Assembly: GCA_963809765.1 (NCBI GenBank)
Contig: CAWEKT010000003.1
Span: 1,488,001-1,552,000 of the forward strand
From: JACVRM01 sp963809765
GTDB lineage: Bacteria > Actinomycetota > Thermoleophilia > Gaiellales > Gaiellaceae
DNA: 64,000 bases
Reading direction: 5' to 3'
Shown: positions 7,352 to 15,929 of the stretch, piece after piece
Numbering within the stretch: the stretch's first letter is position 1
Layout: every line of letters begins with the position of its first letter
Notes under the pieces: model-generated
Databases searched by the model: none
What the model saw: the letters and a program-made list of their open reading frames with translations, nothing else
Told to the model about the DNA's origin: nothing
Translations under genes and position numbers: made by a program

Positions 7352-8455
7352 GTGCCGTACGAGTTCAAGCTGCCGGATCTCGGCGAGGGCCTGACCGAGG
7401 GCGAGATCGCCCGCTGGCTCGTCGCCGAGGGCGAGGAGGTCGCCGAGGACGACCCGCTCGTCGAGATCCAGACGGACAAGACGACCGTCGAGATCCCCTC
7501 GCCGGCGGCGGGCACCGTCGCGCGCATCCTCGCCGCCGAGGGTGACGTGGTGCCCGTCGGGACGGTCATCGTCGTCATCGGCGACGGGGCCGCGCCGCAG
7601 CCCGCCGCGAAGGAGGAGCAGCCGCCCGCCGACCCCGCGCCGCCGGCTCAGACCCCGTCGGCCGCGCGCGAGGCGGCAGGCCGAGTGCAGGCGACGCCGC
7701 TCGTGCGCCGGATCGCGCAGGAGCTCGGCGTCGACCTCGCCGGCGTCCAGGGAACAGGCCCGCAGGGACGGATCACCGAGGCCGACGTGCGCGGCGCCTC
7801 CACGACCGCTCCGGCGGCCGCCGAGGGCACGCGCGTGCCCGTCCGCGGCGTCCGCCGCCTGATCGCCGAGCACATGGCGCGCGCGCACGCGGAGGTACCC
7901 CCCGTCACCTGGGTGGAGGAGTGCGACTTCGAAGCCGTCGACCTCAAGCGCCTCGTGGCGACGCTGCTCAAGGCGTGTGCCAGCTCGCTCAAGGACTTCC
8001 CGGAGCTGAACGCCCGCTTCGAGGGCGACTCGATCGTGCTGCTCGACCGCTACGACCTCGGGTTCGCGGTGCAGACGGACGCGGGACTGGTCGTCCCGGT
8101 CGTACGCGGCTGCGACGCGCGCTCGCTGGACGAGCTGGACGAGGACGTCCGCCGCCTGGCCGACGGCGCGCGCGCCGGCACGCTCGACGCCGAGGAGCTC
8201 CGCGGCTCGACCTTCACGGTCACGAGCGCCGGCAAGCTCGCCGGCCTCTTCCAGACCCCGATCGTGAACCACCCCGAGGTTGCCATCCTGAGCGTCGGCC
8301 GCATCGCCGAGCGGCCGGTCGTCCGCGACGGCGAGCTCGCTGTCGCGCGAATCGGCCACGTCGCGCTGACCTTCGACCACCGCGCCGTCGACGGCGCCAG
8401 GGCGGCCGAGTTCGGGCTGGACGTCATCCGCCGGCTCGAAGCCGGCGCAGGCTAG
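7352..8455 (+). CDS. 2-oxo acid dehydrogenase E2, dihydrolipoyl acyltransferase
   Basis: A 367-residue E2. Residues 1-75 are a lipoyl domain with the lipoylated lysine in QTDKTTVEIPSP. An Ala/Pro-rich linker leads to an E3-binding domain (ATPLVRRIAQELGVDL with GTGPQGRITEADV). The catalytic acyltransferase domain runs from about residue 155 to the end, with the active-site motif FDHRAVDGA. It transfers acyl groups from E1 to CoA and forms the core of the multienzyme complex. The E1 subunits are 2 kb upstream; no E3 (dihydrolipoyl dehydrogenase) gene is in the window. Confidence 0.92.
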   Translation: MPYEFKLPDLGEGLTEGEIARWLVAEGEEVAEDDPLVEIQTDKTTVEIPSPAAGTVARILAAEGDVVPVGTVIVVIGDGAAPQPAAKEEQPPADPAPPAQTPSAAREAAGRVQATPLVRRIAQELGVDLAGVQGTGPQGRITEADVRGASTTAPAAAEGTRVPVRGVRRLIAEHMARAHAEVPPVTWVEECDFEAVDLKRLVATLLKACASSLKDFPELNARFEGDSIVLLDRYDLGFAVQTDAGLVVPVVRGCDARSLDELDEDVRRLADGARAGTLDAEELRGSTFTVTSAGKLAGLFQTPIVNHPEVAILSVGRIAERPVVRDGELAVARIGHVALTFDHRAVDGARAAEFGLDVIRRLEAGAG

Positions 8456-8483
8456 GCCGGCCGCGCTCAGAGCGCGGCCGGCC
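8455..8483. terminator. Bidirectional hairpin between convergent E2 and CHRD genes
   Basis: A perfect 14-bp inverted repeat (GGCCGGCCGCGCTC and its complement) separated by one base, starting at the last base of the E2 stop codon and ending 10 bp before the CHRD stop. It lacks a T-run, as is common for GC-rich actinobacterial terminators. Confidence 0.7.
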
Positions 8484-8493
8484 CACGTACCCC

Positions 8494-9078
8494 TTAGTCG
8501 TCCTTGTCGTCGTGCCGGTCGCGGCCCTTGAAGTGGCCGTGGTGATGACCGCGCACCACCTGGCCGCGGATCTCGCCGCCAGGCCAGGTCACGGTGTGGA
8601 CATTCGCGTAGATCGCTCCGTGGCGAAGCGCCAGGACGAACTCCTCGAAGCTGCCGGCGTCGATGCCGTTCACGGCGAGGATGTCGGCCGCCTTGACCTG
8701 GCCGCTGATCGGCGTGCCCACGACGCAAGCGGGCTTGCCGCCGCCGCCGCACAGGAACGCGGCGATGCCGCCGTTGAGCTTCCGCTTGGCGAAATGGAGA
8801 TGCGCCTGGCCGCTGGCACCAGTACCCGGCGTCAGCGCCCCCTCGAGCTTGTTGATCTGGAGCGTGTAGTCGAGCGTCTTCGCGGCGGTGTCGAGCTTCG
8901 TGATGGTGAAGCGGCCGTTCCCGGTCGTCATGACCGTCGGCACCTCCTGCCAGCCGCTCAGGTGGGCGTGGTTGCCGCTGTGCCCCTTGCCCTTGCCGCC
9001 CTTCGCGATCGCAGCACCGCCGACAGCGGTGAGCGTGACGACGAGCACGGCGGCAACGAGCAGTACGAGCTTGCGCAT
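8494..9078 (-). CDS. Secreted CHRD-domain protein
   Basis: A 194-residue protein with a clear signal peptide (MRKLVLLVAAVLVVTLTAVG, then AAIAKG) and one CHRD domain: HLSGWQEVPTVMTTGNGRF, then DYTLQINKLEGALTPG, and WPGGEIRGQVV near the end. The tail is rich in His, Asp and Lys (GHHHGHFKGRDRHDDKDD), possibly metal-binding. CHRD domains occur in chordin and many bacterial exported proteins of unknown function. GAGGGG 7 nt before the ATG is a Shine-Dalgarno sequence. It is convergent with the E2 gene. Confidence 0.88.
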   Translation of the reverse strand: MRKLVLLVAAVLVVTLTAVGGAAIAKGGKGKGHSGNHAHLSGWQEVPTVMTTGNGRFTITKLDTAAKTLDYTLQINKLEGALTPGTGASGQAHLHFAKRKLNGGIAAFLCGGGGKPACVVGTPISGQVKAADILAVNGIDAGSFEEFVLALRHGAIYANVHTVTWPGGEIRGQVVRGHHHGHFKGRDRHDDKDD

Positions 9079-9107
9079 GAAGTCCCCTCTCTTCGTCGCT
9101 TCTTAGC

Positions 9108-9133
9108 TTGCGGGGAATCTTCTCCCCCCGCAA
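9108..9133 (-). promoter_or_regulatory. Stem-loop in the 5' leader of the CHRD gene
   Basis: TTGCGGGG pairs perfectly with CCCCGCAA across a 10-nt loop, about 30 nt upstream of the CHRD start codon. It could affect leader stability; no known riboswitch fold was recognised. Confidence 0.4.
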
Positions 9134-9226
9134 ATGGCTCCGTAAGCAGCCCTTACAGATGATTTACAGGCCGCAGCCGGTTCCGGATTGCCCCTGAAAC
9201 CACACGGGACGGCCGCAGCGCGGCTC

Positions 9227-9232
9227 TACACT
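9227..9232 (+). promoter_or_regulatory. -10 hexamer TACACT, probable leaderless promoter
   Basis: TACACT lies 7 nt before GTG 9240. The downstream genes through acylphosphatase are nearly gap-free and may share this promoter. Confidence 0.5.
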
Positions 9233-9239
9233 GGCCGCC

Positions 9240-9659
9240 GTGGCAGACGTCTACACCATCGGCCTGTTCGCAGGCCTCGGAGCGGCGCTCGGCATCGCCG
9301 TGGCCGGCGCGCTCGCCGGACGCAGGGGAGCAGCGCCCCTCGCGGCCGTGCTCGCCGCCGCGGGCGCCGGCGCAGTCGCCTTCTGGCTGGCCGGGACGCC
9401 GGAGGCCGTCGGCGGTGCGGTCGGCGGTCTGCTCGGCGGCGCCGCGGCGGCGCCGGTCCTCGATGGGACGCTCAGACGAGGCGGGACACGCGGAGGAACG
9501 GCCATGCTCGTCACGATCGCGGCGCTTGCGGCTGCGCTGCTCTCGTTGATCCCGCTGGTCGGCTACGTCATCGTGCTCGCGATGCCGCTGCTGGCGCTGC
9601 GCGTAAGACGCCGCGCCGGCGAGCGCTACGCGGGCTTGCGGATCCTGGCCCGCGACTGA
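9240..9659 (+). CDS. Small integral membrane protein of unknown function
   Basis: A 139-residue hydrophobic protein, rich in Gly and Ala, with about four likely membrane segments: residues 7-27, 31-51, 56-76 and 88-118. The C-terminus is basic (RVRRRAGERYAGLRI), so it probably faces the cytoplasm. No family was recognised. It is separated by one base from the downstream phosphatase-like gene, so the two may work together at the membrane. Confidence 0.6.
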   Translation: MADVYTIGLFAGLGAALGIAVAGALAGRRGAAPLAAVLAAAGAGAVAFWLAGTPEAVGGAVGGLLGGAAAAPVLDGTLRRGGTRGGTAMLVTIAALAAALLSLIPLVGYVIVLAMPLLALRVRRRAGERYAGLRILARD

Positions 9660-9660
9660 C

Positions 9661-11025
9661 GTGGCTCGGAAGCTCGTCCTCATCGTCATCGACGGTCTCA
9701 CCGCCGAGACCTTCGAAGACGCGGTCGAGAAGGGGCGGGCACCTGCCCTCGCGTTCCTCGCCGCCAACGGCAGCTACCGCCGGGCCGTGTCCACCTTCCC
9801 GTCGCTGACGCCCGTGTGCCTCGCCTCGATCGTCACCGGGCGGCACCCGGACGGCCACGGCATCCCGCATCTGACCTGGTTCAACCGGGGTGAGCAGCGG
9901 CTCGTCGAGTACGGCTCCTCGTTCGCGGCCGCCCGCGCCGCCGGCACGCGGCAGTGCCTGCGCGACGCGATCATCAACATGAACCGCGACCACCTCTCGC
10001 CGGGCGCGCCGACGCTCTTCGAGACGCTCGAGCGCGAGCGGCTGACGACGGCGGCGGTCAACATCACCTGCTACCGGGGACTGAACCGCCACCGGTCGTT
10101 GCTCGGCCTCATGCCCGCGGCGCACGGCCCGCGCCGCTTCTTCTACTTCAACCTCTTCGAGTCGGACCGCACGGGCGCACCGCTCTCGGTGCGGGCCCGC
10201 TCGCTCGGCTCCGTGGACGCGTACGCCGCGACCGTCGGGCGCTGGCTGATCACGCGCGACGGCTTCGACCTGCTCGTCTACTACCTGCCCGACTACGACT
10301 TCGCTTCGCACCACTACGGGCCGGGCGGCGCCGGTGACGCGCTCGCGCGGAGCGACGCCGCCGTCGGCGCGCTTCTCGACGCCGCCGGTGGCGGGGATGC
10401 CTTCCTCGAGCGCTACGCGGTCGTGCTCTGCGCCGACCACGGCCAGACGCACGTGCGCGAGGCGGCGCGACTCGAGGAGCGCTACGCCGACCTGCGGCTC
10501 CTGCAGCCGCGCCGGGCGCCGGGCGACGCCGAGCTCTTCGTCGGGGCATCGAACCGGGTCGCCCAGCTCTACCGGCTGCCAGCGTGCCGGGAGGATGTCC
10601 GCAGCCTGGCTGCGCGCGGCGAGGCCGACCCCGCCGTCGACGCCGTCCTCTTCCGGGAGGGCACGGAGGCAGTGGTGCGCCGCGAGGGTGAGGAGCTTCG
10701 CTTCGCGCCGGCGGACAACGGCTGGAGCACGAGCGGCGACGCCTCGCTGCTGACCGAGCTGAACGCCTGCGAGCGTGTCTGGGCGGCGCTCGCGAACGCC
10801 AACGCCGGCGAGGTGCTGCTGACGGCGCGCGACGGCTACGAGTTCGCTGATCTCGGCGGCCGCCACCACGTCGGTGGCGGTGCGCACGGGTCGCTCTCGG
10901 CCGGCGACTCCGAGGTGCCGATGCTGACGGTCGGCACCGCTCCGCCGCCGGCCCGGATCGTCGACGTGGCGCCCCTTGCCGTCTCGCATTTCGGCGTCGC
11001 GGTCGCCCGCGCGCGTGCCGCCTGA
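9661..11025 (+). CDS. Alkaline phosphatase superfamily protein (phosphodiesterase/nucleotide pyrophosphatase-like)
   Basis: A 454-residue protein with the alkaline-phosphatase-superfamily metal and nucleophile pattern. LVLIVIDGL gives the first Asp, FPSLTPVC carries the Thr/Ser nucleophile, and TGRHPDGHGI follows. YYLPDYDFASHHYGP supplies Asp and His, VVLCADHGQT the Asp-His pair, and GGGAHGSLSAGDSEVPM the last His. The pattern is closest to type I phosphodiesterase/nucleotide pyrophosphatase proteins. There is no signal peptide. The substrate is unknown. It follows the membrane protein at 1 bp and overlaps the methyltransferase gene by 11 bp. Confidence 0.82.
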   Translation: MARKLVLIVIDGLTAETFEDAVEKGRAPALAFLAANGSYRRAVSTFPSLTPVCLASIVTGRHPDGHGIPHLTWFNRGEQRLVEYGSSFAAARAAGTRQCLRDAIINMNRDHLSPGAPTLFETLERERLTTAAVNITCYRGLNRHRSLLGLMPAAHGPRRFFYFNLFESDRTGAPLSVRARSLGSVDAYAATVGRWLITRDGFDLLVYYLPDYDFASHHYGPGGAGDALARSDAAVGALLDAAGGGDAFLERYAVVLCADHGQTHVREAARLEERYADLRLLQPRRAPGDAELFVGASNRVAQLYRLPACREDVRSLAARGEADPAVDAVLFREGTEAVVRREGEELRFAPADNGWSTSGDASLLTELNACERVWAALANANAGEVLLTARDGYEFADLGGRHHVGGGAHGSLSAGDSEVPMLTVGTAPPPARIVDVAPLAVSHFGVAVARARAA

Positions 11026-11665
11026 GCCCGGGTTCGACGCGGCCCGGGGCCGCATGGTCGCCGAGCAGCTCCGCGACCGGGGGATCACCGACGACCGCGT
11101 GCTGGCTGCGATGGAGCGCGTGCCGCGCGAGCTCTTCGTCGACCCGGCGGTGCGCAACCGCGCCTACGAGGACGCCGCGCTGCCGCTGAGCGCCGGCCAG
11201 ACGATCTCGCAGCCGTTCATGGTCGCGCTGATCGCCCAGGCGCTGGCGCTCCAGGGGCACGAGCGGGTGCTCGACGTGGGCACGGGCTCCGGCTACCAGG
11301 CGGCAGTGCTGGCCGAGCTCGCGGACGAGGTCGTCTCGATCGAGCGCGTGCCCGAGCTCGCCGAGCAGGCGCGGGCAACCCTCGAGAAGGCCGGTTACGG
11401 CGGCGTCGAGGTCATCGTCGGCGACGGCACGCTCGGCGTTCCGGACCGCGCTCCCTTTGCCGCCATCGCCGTGGCCGCGGCCGCCCCCGGTCTGCCGCAG
11501 GCGCTCTACGAGCAGCTCCACGTTGGTGGTCGGCTCGTCGTCCCGGTCGGCGACCGGTTCGGCCAGCGCCTCGAGGTCGTCGTGCGCAGCCCGGAGGGGC
11601 CGGCCGTGGTGCACTCGGTGCAGTGCCGGTTCGTGCCGCTGATCGGAGAGGGCGCGTACGGCTGA
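11015..11665 (+). CDS. pcm: Protein-L-isoaspartate O-methyltransferase
   Basis: A 216-residue PCMT. The N-terminal substrate region is MVAEQLRDRGITDDRVLAAM, followed by ISQPFMVALI. The SAM-binding motif I is VLDVGTGSGYQAAVLAELA. Later motifs are VIVGDGTLG and GGRLVVPVGDR. The enzyme methylates isoaspartyl residues so that aged proteins can be repaired in the cytoplasm. GTG 11015 is chosen because it gives a standard family N-terminus and an 11-base overlap with the preceding gene. Confidence 0.92.
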   Translation: MPPEPGFDAARGRMVAEQLRDRGITDDRVLAAMERVPRELFVDPAVRNRAYEDAALPLSAGQTISQPFMVALIAQALALQGHERVLDVGTGSGYQAAVLAELADEVVSIERVPELAEQARATLEKAGYGGVEVIVGDGTLGVPDRAPFAAIAVAAAAPGLPQALYEQLHVGGRLVVPVGDRFGQRLEVVVRSPEGPAVVHSVQCRFVPLIGEGAYG

Positions 11666-11681
11666 CCAGACGCGTGCCAGG

Positions 11682-11933
11682 GTGCGCGTCAGCGGTCGTG
11701 TGCAGGGCGTGTTCTTCCGGGCGGAGACGAGGGACCGCGCGGTCTCGCTGGGGCTCGCCGGCTGGGTGAGAAACCTCCCCGACGGGACGGTCGAGGCCGT
11801 CTTCGAGGGCGAGCCCGCCCGGGTCGAGAGCATGGTCGGCTGGTGCCGGCGCGGTCCGCGGCTTGCCGAGGTCGAGAACGCTGAGGTCGCGTGGGAGGAG
11901 CCGCTGGGCGAGTCCGGGTTCGGCGTCCGCTAA
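11682..11933 (+). CDS. acyP: Acylphosphatase
   Basis: An 83-residue acylphosphatase with the signature GRVQGVFFRAETRDRAVSLG, containing the phosphate-binding Arg, and GWVRNLPDGTVEAVFEG, containing the catalytic Asn. It hydrolyses carboxyl-phosphate bonds in metabolites such as acetyl phosphate. GTG 11682 gives a slightly short N-terminus, because most homologues have a few residues before the first strand. It is 16 bp downstream of pcm in the same operon. Confidence 0.92.
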   Translation: MRVSGRVQGVFFRAETRDRAVSLGLAGWVRNLPDGTVEAVFEGEPARVESMVGWCRRGPRLAEVENAEVAWEEPLGESGFGVR

Positions 11934-11946
11934 CCTCGCCCGGCCG

Positions 11947-12429
11947 ATGGAGCGCCCCGCAGCGTCCGGCATGGCATACCGCCGAGGACGCGCGGCCGAT
12001 GCGCTGCGCCGCCGCCACAACTGGATCCAGCTCGCGAAGTTCTGCGCCGTCGGCGCGTCCGGCTACGCGGTCAACCTCGCCGTCTACACGGCGCTGCTGC
12101 ACGGCGCCGACATCCACTACCTGCTCGCGGCCGTGTGCTCGTTCCTCGTGGCCGTGACGAACAACTACACGTGGAACCGCCAGTGGACCTTCCGCGGCCA
12201 GCGCGGGCACATGGCCTACCAGGGCATGCGCTTCCTGGTCGTTTCCGTCCTTGCGCTGGCGGCCAACCTGCTCGTGCTGCGCGTCCTCGTCGGGCTCGAC
12301 GTGGACAAGGTGCTCGCGCAGGCGATCGCCATCATCCTGGTCACGCCCGTCAACTTCGTCGGCAACAAGCTCTGGTCGTTCCGCGTGCGGCCGCTTCGCG
12401 AGGACGCACCGGTCCCTGCAGGGGACTGA
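11947..12429 (+). CDS. GtrA-family membrane protein
   Basis: A 160-residue protein with the four-helix GtrA fold: QLAKFCAVGASGYAVNLAVY, then HYLLAAVCSFLVAVTNNYTW, the conserved NRQWTFRG, and TPVNFVGNKLWSFRV at the end. GtrA proteins are thought to help flip undecaprenyl-phosphate-linked sugars in polysaccharide or teichoic-acid glycosylation. The large membrane glycosyltransferase 375 bp downstream is a plausible partner. The TGA stop lies inside a GCAGGGGACTGAC repeat, so the last residues (PAGD) are encoded by the repeat. Confidence 0.85.
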   Translation: MERPAASGMAYRRGRAADALRRRHNWIQLAKFCAVGASGYAVNLAVYTALLHGADIHYLLAAVCSFLVAVTNNYTWNRQWTFRGQRGHMAYQGMRFLVVSVLALAANLLVLRVLVGLDVDKVLAQAIAIILVTPVNFVGNKLWSFRVRPLREDAPVPAGD

Positions 12430-12430
12430 C
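12418..12430. repeat. GCAGGGGACTGAC repeat, copy 1
   Basis: Exact 13-base copy shared with 12491 and 47012. It contains the TGA stop of the GtrA gene. The adjoining CCGGGTCTGTCCCC (12447-12460) is nearly its inverse, so the pair could fold as an imperfect hairpin. Confidence 0.7.
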
Positions 12431-12490
12431 CCGGCTCGCCGATCGCCGGGTCTGTCCCCGTCGACGTCGTTGGTGTGTCTCACGAGTGAA

Positions 12491-12503
12491 GCAGGGGACT
12501 GAC
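12491..12503. repeat. GCAGGGGACTGAC repeat, copy 2
   Basis: Exact 13-base match to copies at 12418 and 47012, here purely intergenic. Confidence 0.7.
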
Positions 12504-12704
12504 CGATCTACGGGGGAACCCCTGGTTCTCCCGTGGGGCCCCCTCCTTGCGAGCGGAGGCGAGGTGCCGGTGTTTTCAGGAGCCGGCGGTGGGGGGCTGG
12601 GTGCTGGCGTTTAGGTCGTCTGGTCTGACGCGCGTCCCGCGCTGTGCCGCTCGGGCGGGCAAGCCGCCCTTCGGCGGTCAGAAGGGGAGTGTGCGGTCTG
12701 TCTC

Positions 12705-12720
12705 GCGGGGGACTGATCCC
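12705..12720. repeat. Variant GGGGACTGA repeat
   Basis: GCGGGGGACTGATCCC, preceded at 12695 by GGTCTGTC. It is the same arrangement of a GGTCTGTC element and a GGGGACTGA element as at 12418-12460, with the order reversed. Confidence 0.55.
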
Positions 12721-12803
12721 TCGAGTTTCGAATTCAATGGAGTGGCGGACTTCCGAGTGAGACCCGTGGCGGGAGTTGTGTGGTGCAGGCACGCTGAGGT
12801 GCG

Positions 12804-15800
12804 ATGAGAGCCTTGCTTGCGGCAGTTGCGCTCGCGCTCGCATTCGTGCCCGCGGGACTCGCGCAGTCCCTCCCGACCGAGTCGACGGTGTCGGTGCCGG
12901 GCGCGCCCCCGACCATCACTCCCGAGGGCGAGCCGGCCGACCTGACCGAGGCGCAGGTCAAGGCGATCTTCCGCGCCCACTCCAAGGTCGAGGACTGGCT
13001 CGAGCGCTATCCGCGCCGCGGCATGACCGACGACGCGACCTACGACGGCGGCGACGGCTCCTGGACGGTCAACGTCTGGTGGGACGAGGCCGGCGAGATC
13101 GCCCGCGGCCGGGTGGACGACGACACGAAGGCCGTGATCGAGGCCTGGACCGGCCCCCAGGTCGCCTGGACGATGGCGCGCGGGTACGACGGCGCCTTCG
13201 GCGGCAAGGAGCTCAACAACCCGATCCTCTGGGTCGGGCTCTCGCTCGTCTTCTTCCTCGGCCTCGCCGACCTGCGCCGGTTGCGGTCACTGCGGAACCT
13301 CGACCTGCTCGCGCTGCTCTCGTTCGGCGTCTCGCTCGCCTTCTTCAACGTCGGCAACGTCTTCGCCGCGATGGTGGCGGCCTATCCGCCGCTCGTCTAT
13401 CTGATCGTGCGCTCGGTCCTGATCGGGTTCCGCGGCCGGCGCGGGTCGTCCGGGCGGTTGCTCTGGCCGGCCTGGGTGCTCGCGGCCGCCACGATCTTCC
13501 TGGTCGGCTTCAGGATCGGCCTCAACGTCGAGACGTCGAACGTGATCGACGTCGGCTACGCGGGCGTCATCGGCGCGCACCGGATCGCGTCCGGCGAGGC
13601 GCCCTACGGTCACTTCCCGGTGGAGCGCGACCTGCCGAAGTGCGGGCCCGAGGGCGCCGACGGAGAGGTGCGCGAGCGCGTCCAGACGAACGGGCGCTGC
13701 GAGTCGGCCAACGAGAACGGCGACACGTACGGGCCGGTCTCCTACCAGGCCTACCTGCCCGGCTACTGGCTCTTCGGGTGGGACGGAGGCTGGGATCCGT
13801 CCGATCTGCCGGCGGCCAACTTCACGAGCATCGTCTGGGATCTGATCGTGATCTTCGGCCTCGTCCTGGTCGGGCGCCGGTACGGCGGCTGGTCGCTCGC
13901 GGCCGCCCTGCCGTTCGCGTGGGCCGCGTACCCGTTCACCCAGTACGTCTCCAACTCGAACACGAACGACTCGGTCATGCCGGCCTTCCTGGTCTGGGGC
14001 TTCTGGCTTGCCTCGTGGCCGGCGGCCCGTGGCGCCGCCGTCGCGCTGAGCGCCTGGACCAAGCTCGCCGCGCTGATCGTCGCGCCGCTCTGGGCGACCT
14101 ACCCGACAGGCATCCGCCGGCCGCGGGCCCTCGTCGTCTTCGCCGCCGCCTTCGTCCTGGCCACTGCCGCCGCCTTCTGGGTTCTCCTGCTCGAGCCCGA
14201 CCTCACCGAAGCGGCGAGGACGTTCTGGGACCGCACGTTCGTCTCGCAGTTCGACCGCGAGTCGCCCTTCTCGCTCTGGGACTGGGGGCAGTACCACGCC
14301 GCCGGCATTCCCGACCTCGAGCGCGTCCAGCAGGTCCTGATCGGCATCGTGGCGGCCGCCGGGCTCGCGTTCGCCTTCGTGCCACGCCGCAAGTCACCGC
14401 TGCAGCTGGCGGCCCTGACCGGCGCGCTCCTGCTCGGGTTCGAGCTGGTGCTGACGCACTGGTCGTACCTCTACATCCCGTGGTTCTTCCCCTTCGTCGC
14501 CGTCGCCCTGCTGGCGCCCGTCGGCCGGCGGCGAGAGGCGGTGTTCGAGCCCGAGCCGGCCGTTCGCCTGCCCGAGCGGCGCCTCGTGACGGCGGGCGCC
14601 GCCGCGCTCGGCCTCCTGCTCGTCTCCTGGCTGCTGCTGCACACGAGCTTCTGGTCGCGCCTGCCGATCACCGACGTGCCGGTCTACGAGCGCTACGGCG
14701 CGGCGATGGTCGCCGGCGAGGTCCCGTACCGCGACTTCGCGCTCGAGTACCCGCCGGCGGCGCTGGCCGCCTTCCTCGTTCCTGCCTACGGGGAGGGTCT
14801 CGACGGCTTCCGGCAGGTGTTCGAGGTGCAGATGTGGGTCTGCGGAGCGGCCGCGCTCCTGGCCATGCTCGTCGTCCTGAACGCGCTCGGGCGCTCGCTG
14901 CGGGCGACCTGGGCGGCGCTCGCATTCGCGGCGCTGATGCCGCTCCTGCTCGGCTCGGTGGTGCTCTCCCGCTTCGACCTGCTGCCGGCGGCGCTCGCGG
15001 TCGGGGGGCTCGCCGGGCTCGTCACCGGGCGGCACCGGCTCGGTCTCGCCGCGCTCGCTCTCGGCGCCGCGGCGAAGGTGTACCCGGCTGTGCTGATCCC
15101 GCCGGCCCTGGTCTACGTTGCGCGCCGCGCGGGTGCTCGCGAGGCGTGGCTGAGCACCGCTGCGGCTGCGGGGACGCTGGTGGCGGTGGTGCTGCCGTTC
15201 CTGCTCGTAGCGCCACGCGGGGTCTGGGAGTCGCTGACGATCCACGCGACCCGCGGCCTGCAGATCGAGAGCCTCGGCGCCGGGCTGCTCTTCGCGGCGC
15301 ACCACTGGGCGGGCTCGGGCTCACCGTCACGTCGGGCTCGGGCTCGCAGAACCTCTCGGGCAGCGAGGCGGACGCGCTGGCCGCGGTCTTCACCGTGCTG
15401 CAGGCCGTCGGCGTCGTCGCCCTCTGGGTCGCGTTCTGGCGCGGCCCGGCCGACCCGGAGCGCCTCGTCCGCTACTTCGCCGCCACCGTCTGCGTGTTCG
15501 TGGCCTTCGGCAAGGTGCTCTCGCCCCAGTTCCTGATCTGGCTGATCCCGCTCGTCCCGCTCGTCGCCGGCCGGCGCGGTGTCGTCGCCAGCGGCCTGCT
15601 CGCCGTGGCGGCCGTGCTGACCCAGATCTGGTTCCCGTTCCGTTACTGGGACCTCGTCCGGGATTTCGACCCGGCTGCGTCCTGGCTGGTTCTCCTGCGC
15701 GGCCTGACCCTGCTCGCGATCGTTGCGGTGCTCGTCGCACCCGCGCGCCTGTTCGCACGATCGCGCTCGCCCGGTCGCGAAGCGGCGCTGGAGCCCGCCG

Positions 15801-15814
15801 CCGGCCGCGTCTAG
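12804..15814 (+). CDS. Large polytopic membrane glycosyltransferase with two GT87-like (DUF2029) modules; one frame shift
   Basis: About 1000 residues. A signal peptide (MRALLAAVALALAFVPAGLA) and a soluble N-terminal domain precede the first polytopic module, residues about 140-590. The second, residues about 590-1000, matches DUF2029/GT87 polyprenyl-phosphate mannosyltransferases. Both repeat one pattern: HRIASGEAPYGHFPVERD in the first and AAMVAGEVPYRDFALEYPPA in the second. Such GT-C enzymes use lipid-linked sugars on the outer face of the membrane. The reading frame breaks once, near 15310-15320, by the loss of a base. The second frame resumes at LGLTVTSGSGSQN and runs to the stop. Confidence 0.75.
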
Positions 15815-15831
15815 CGGGGGCCGCCCCAGCT

Positions 15832-15858
15832 CCCGGGACCTGTCCCGGGGTCAGACCC
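15832..15858. repeat. Double palindrome after the glycosyltransferase gene
   Basis: CCCGGGA-CCTG-TCCCGGG (15832-15849) overlaps GGGTC-A-GACCC (15848-15858). The second half resembles GGGGTCAGACCCC-type dispersed palindromes, and it may end the glycosyltransferase transcript. Confidence 0.55.
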
Positions 15859-15929
15859 GTGTTGCAGAGATCGCGTCACCTGTGTGACACGGAGAGGGAA
15901 CGACTGTGTGCCGTTCCTTCCCCAGGCGG

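Larger units (their letters stand above)
12430..12803. other. 374-bp intergenic region with several copies of GGGGACTGA-type repeats
   Basis: The gap between the GtrA and glycosyltransferase genes holds no convincing gene. It contains at least three GGGGACTGA(C/T) elements (12418, 12491, 12705), inverse GGTCTGTC elements (12449, 12695) and a CCGCC-CTTC-GGCGG hairpin near 12664-12677. An 86-codon open frame at 12547-12807 has no family resemblance and looks incidental. Confidence 0.6.

Noticed and set aside
12547..12807. 86-codon open frame in the gap before the large glycosyltransferase
   Set aside because: The composition is that of repeat-rich intergenic DNA. There is no family resemblance and no promoter hexamer or Shine-Dalgarno site before it, and it overlaps the real start of the next gene.
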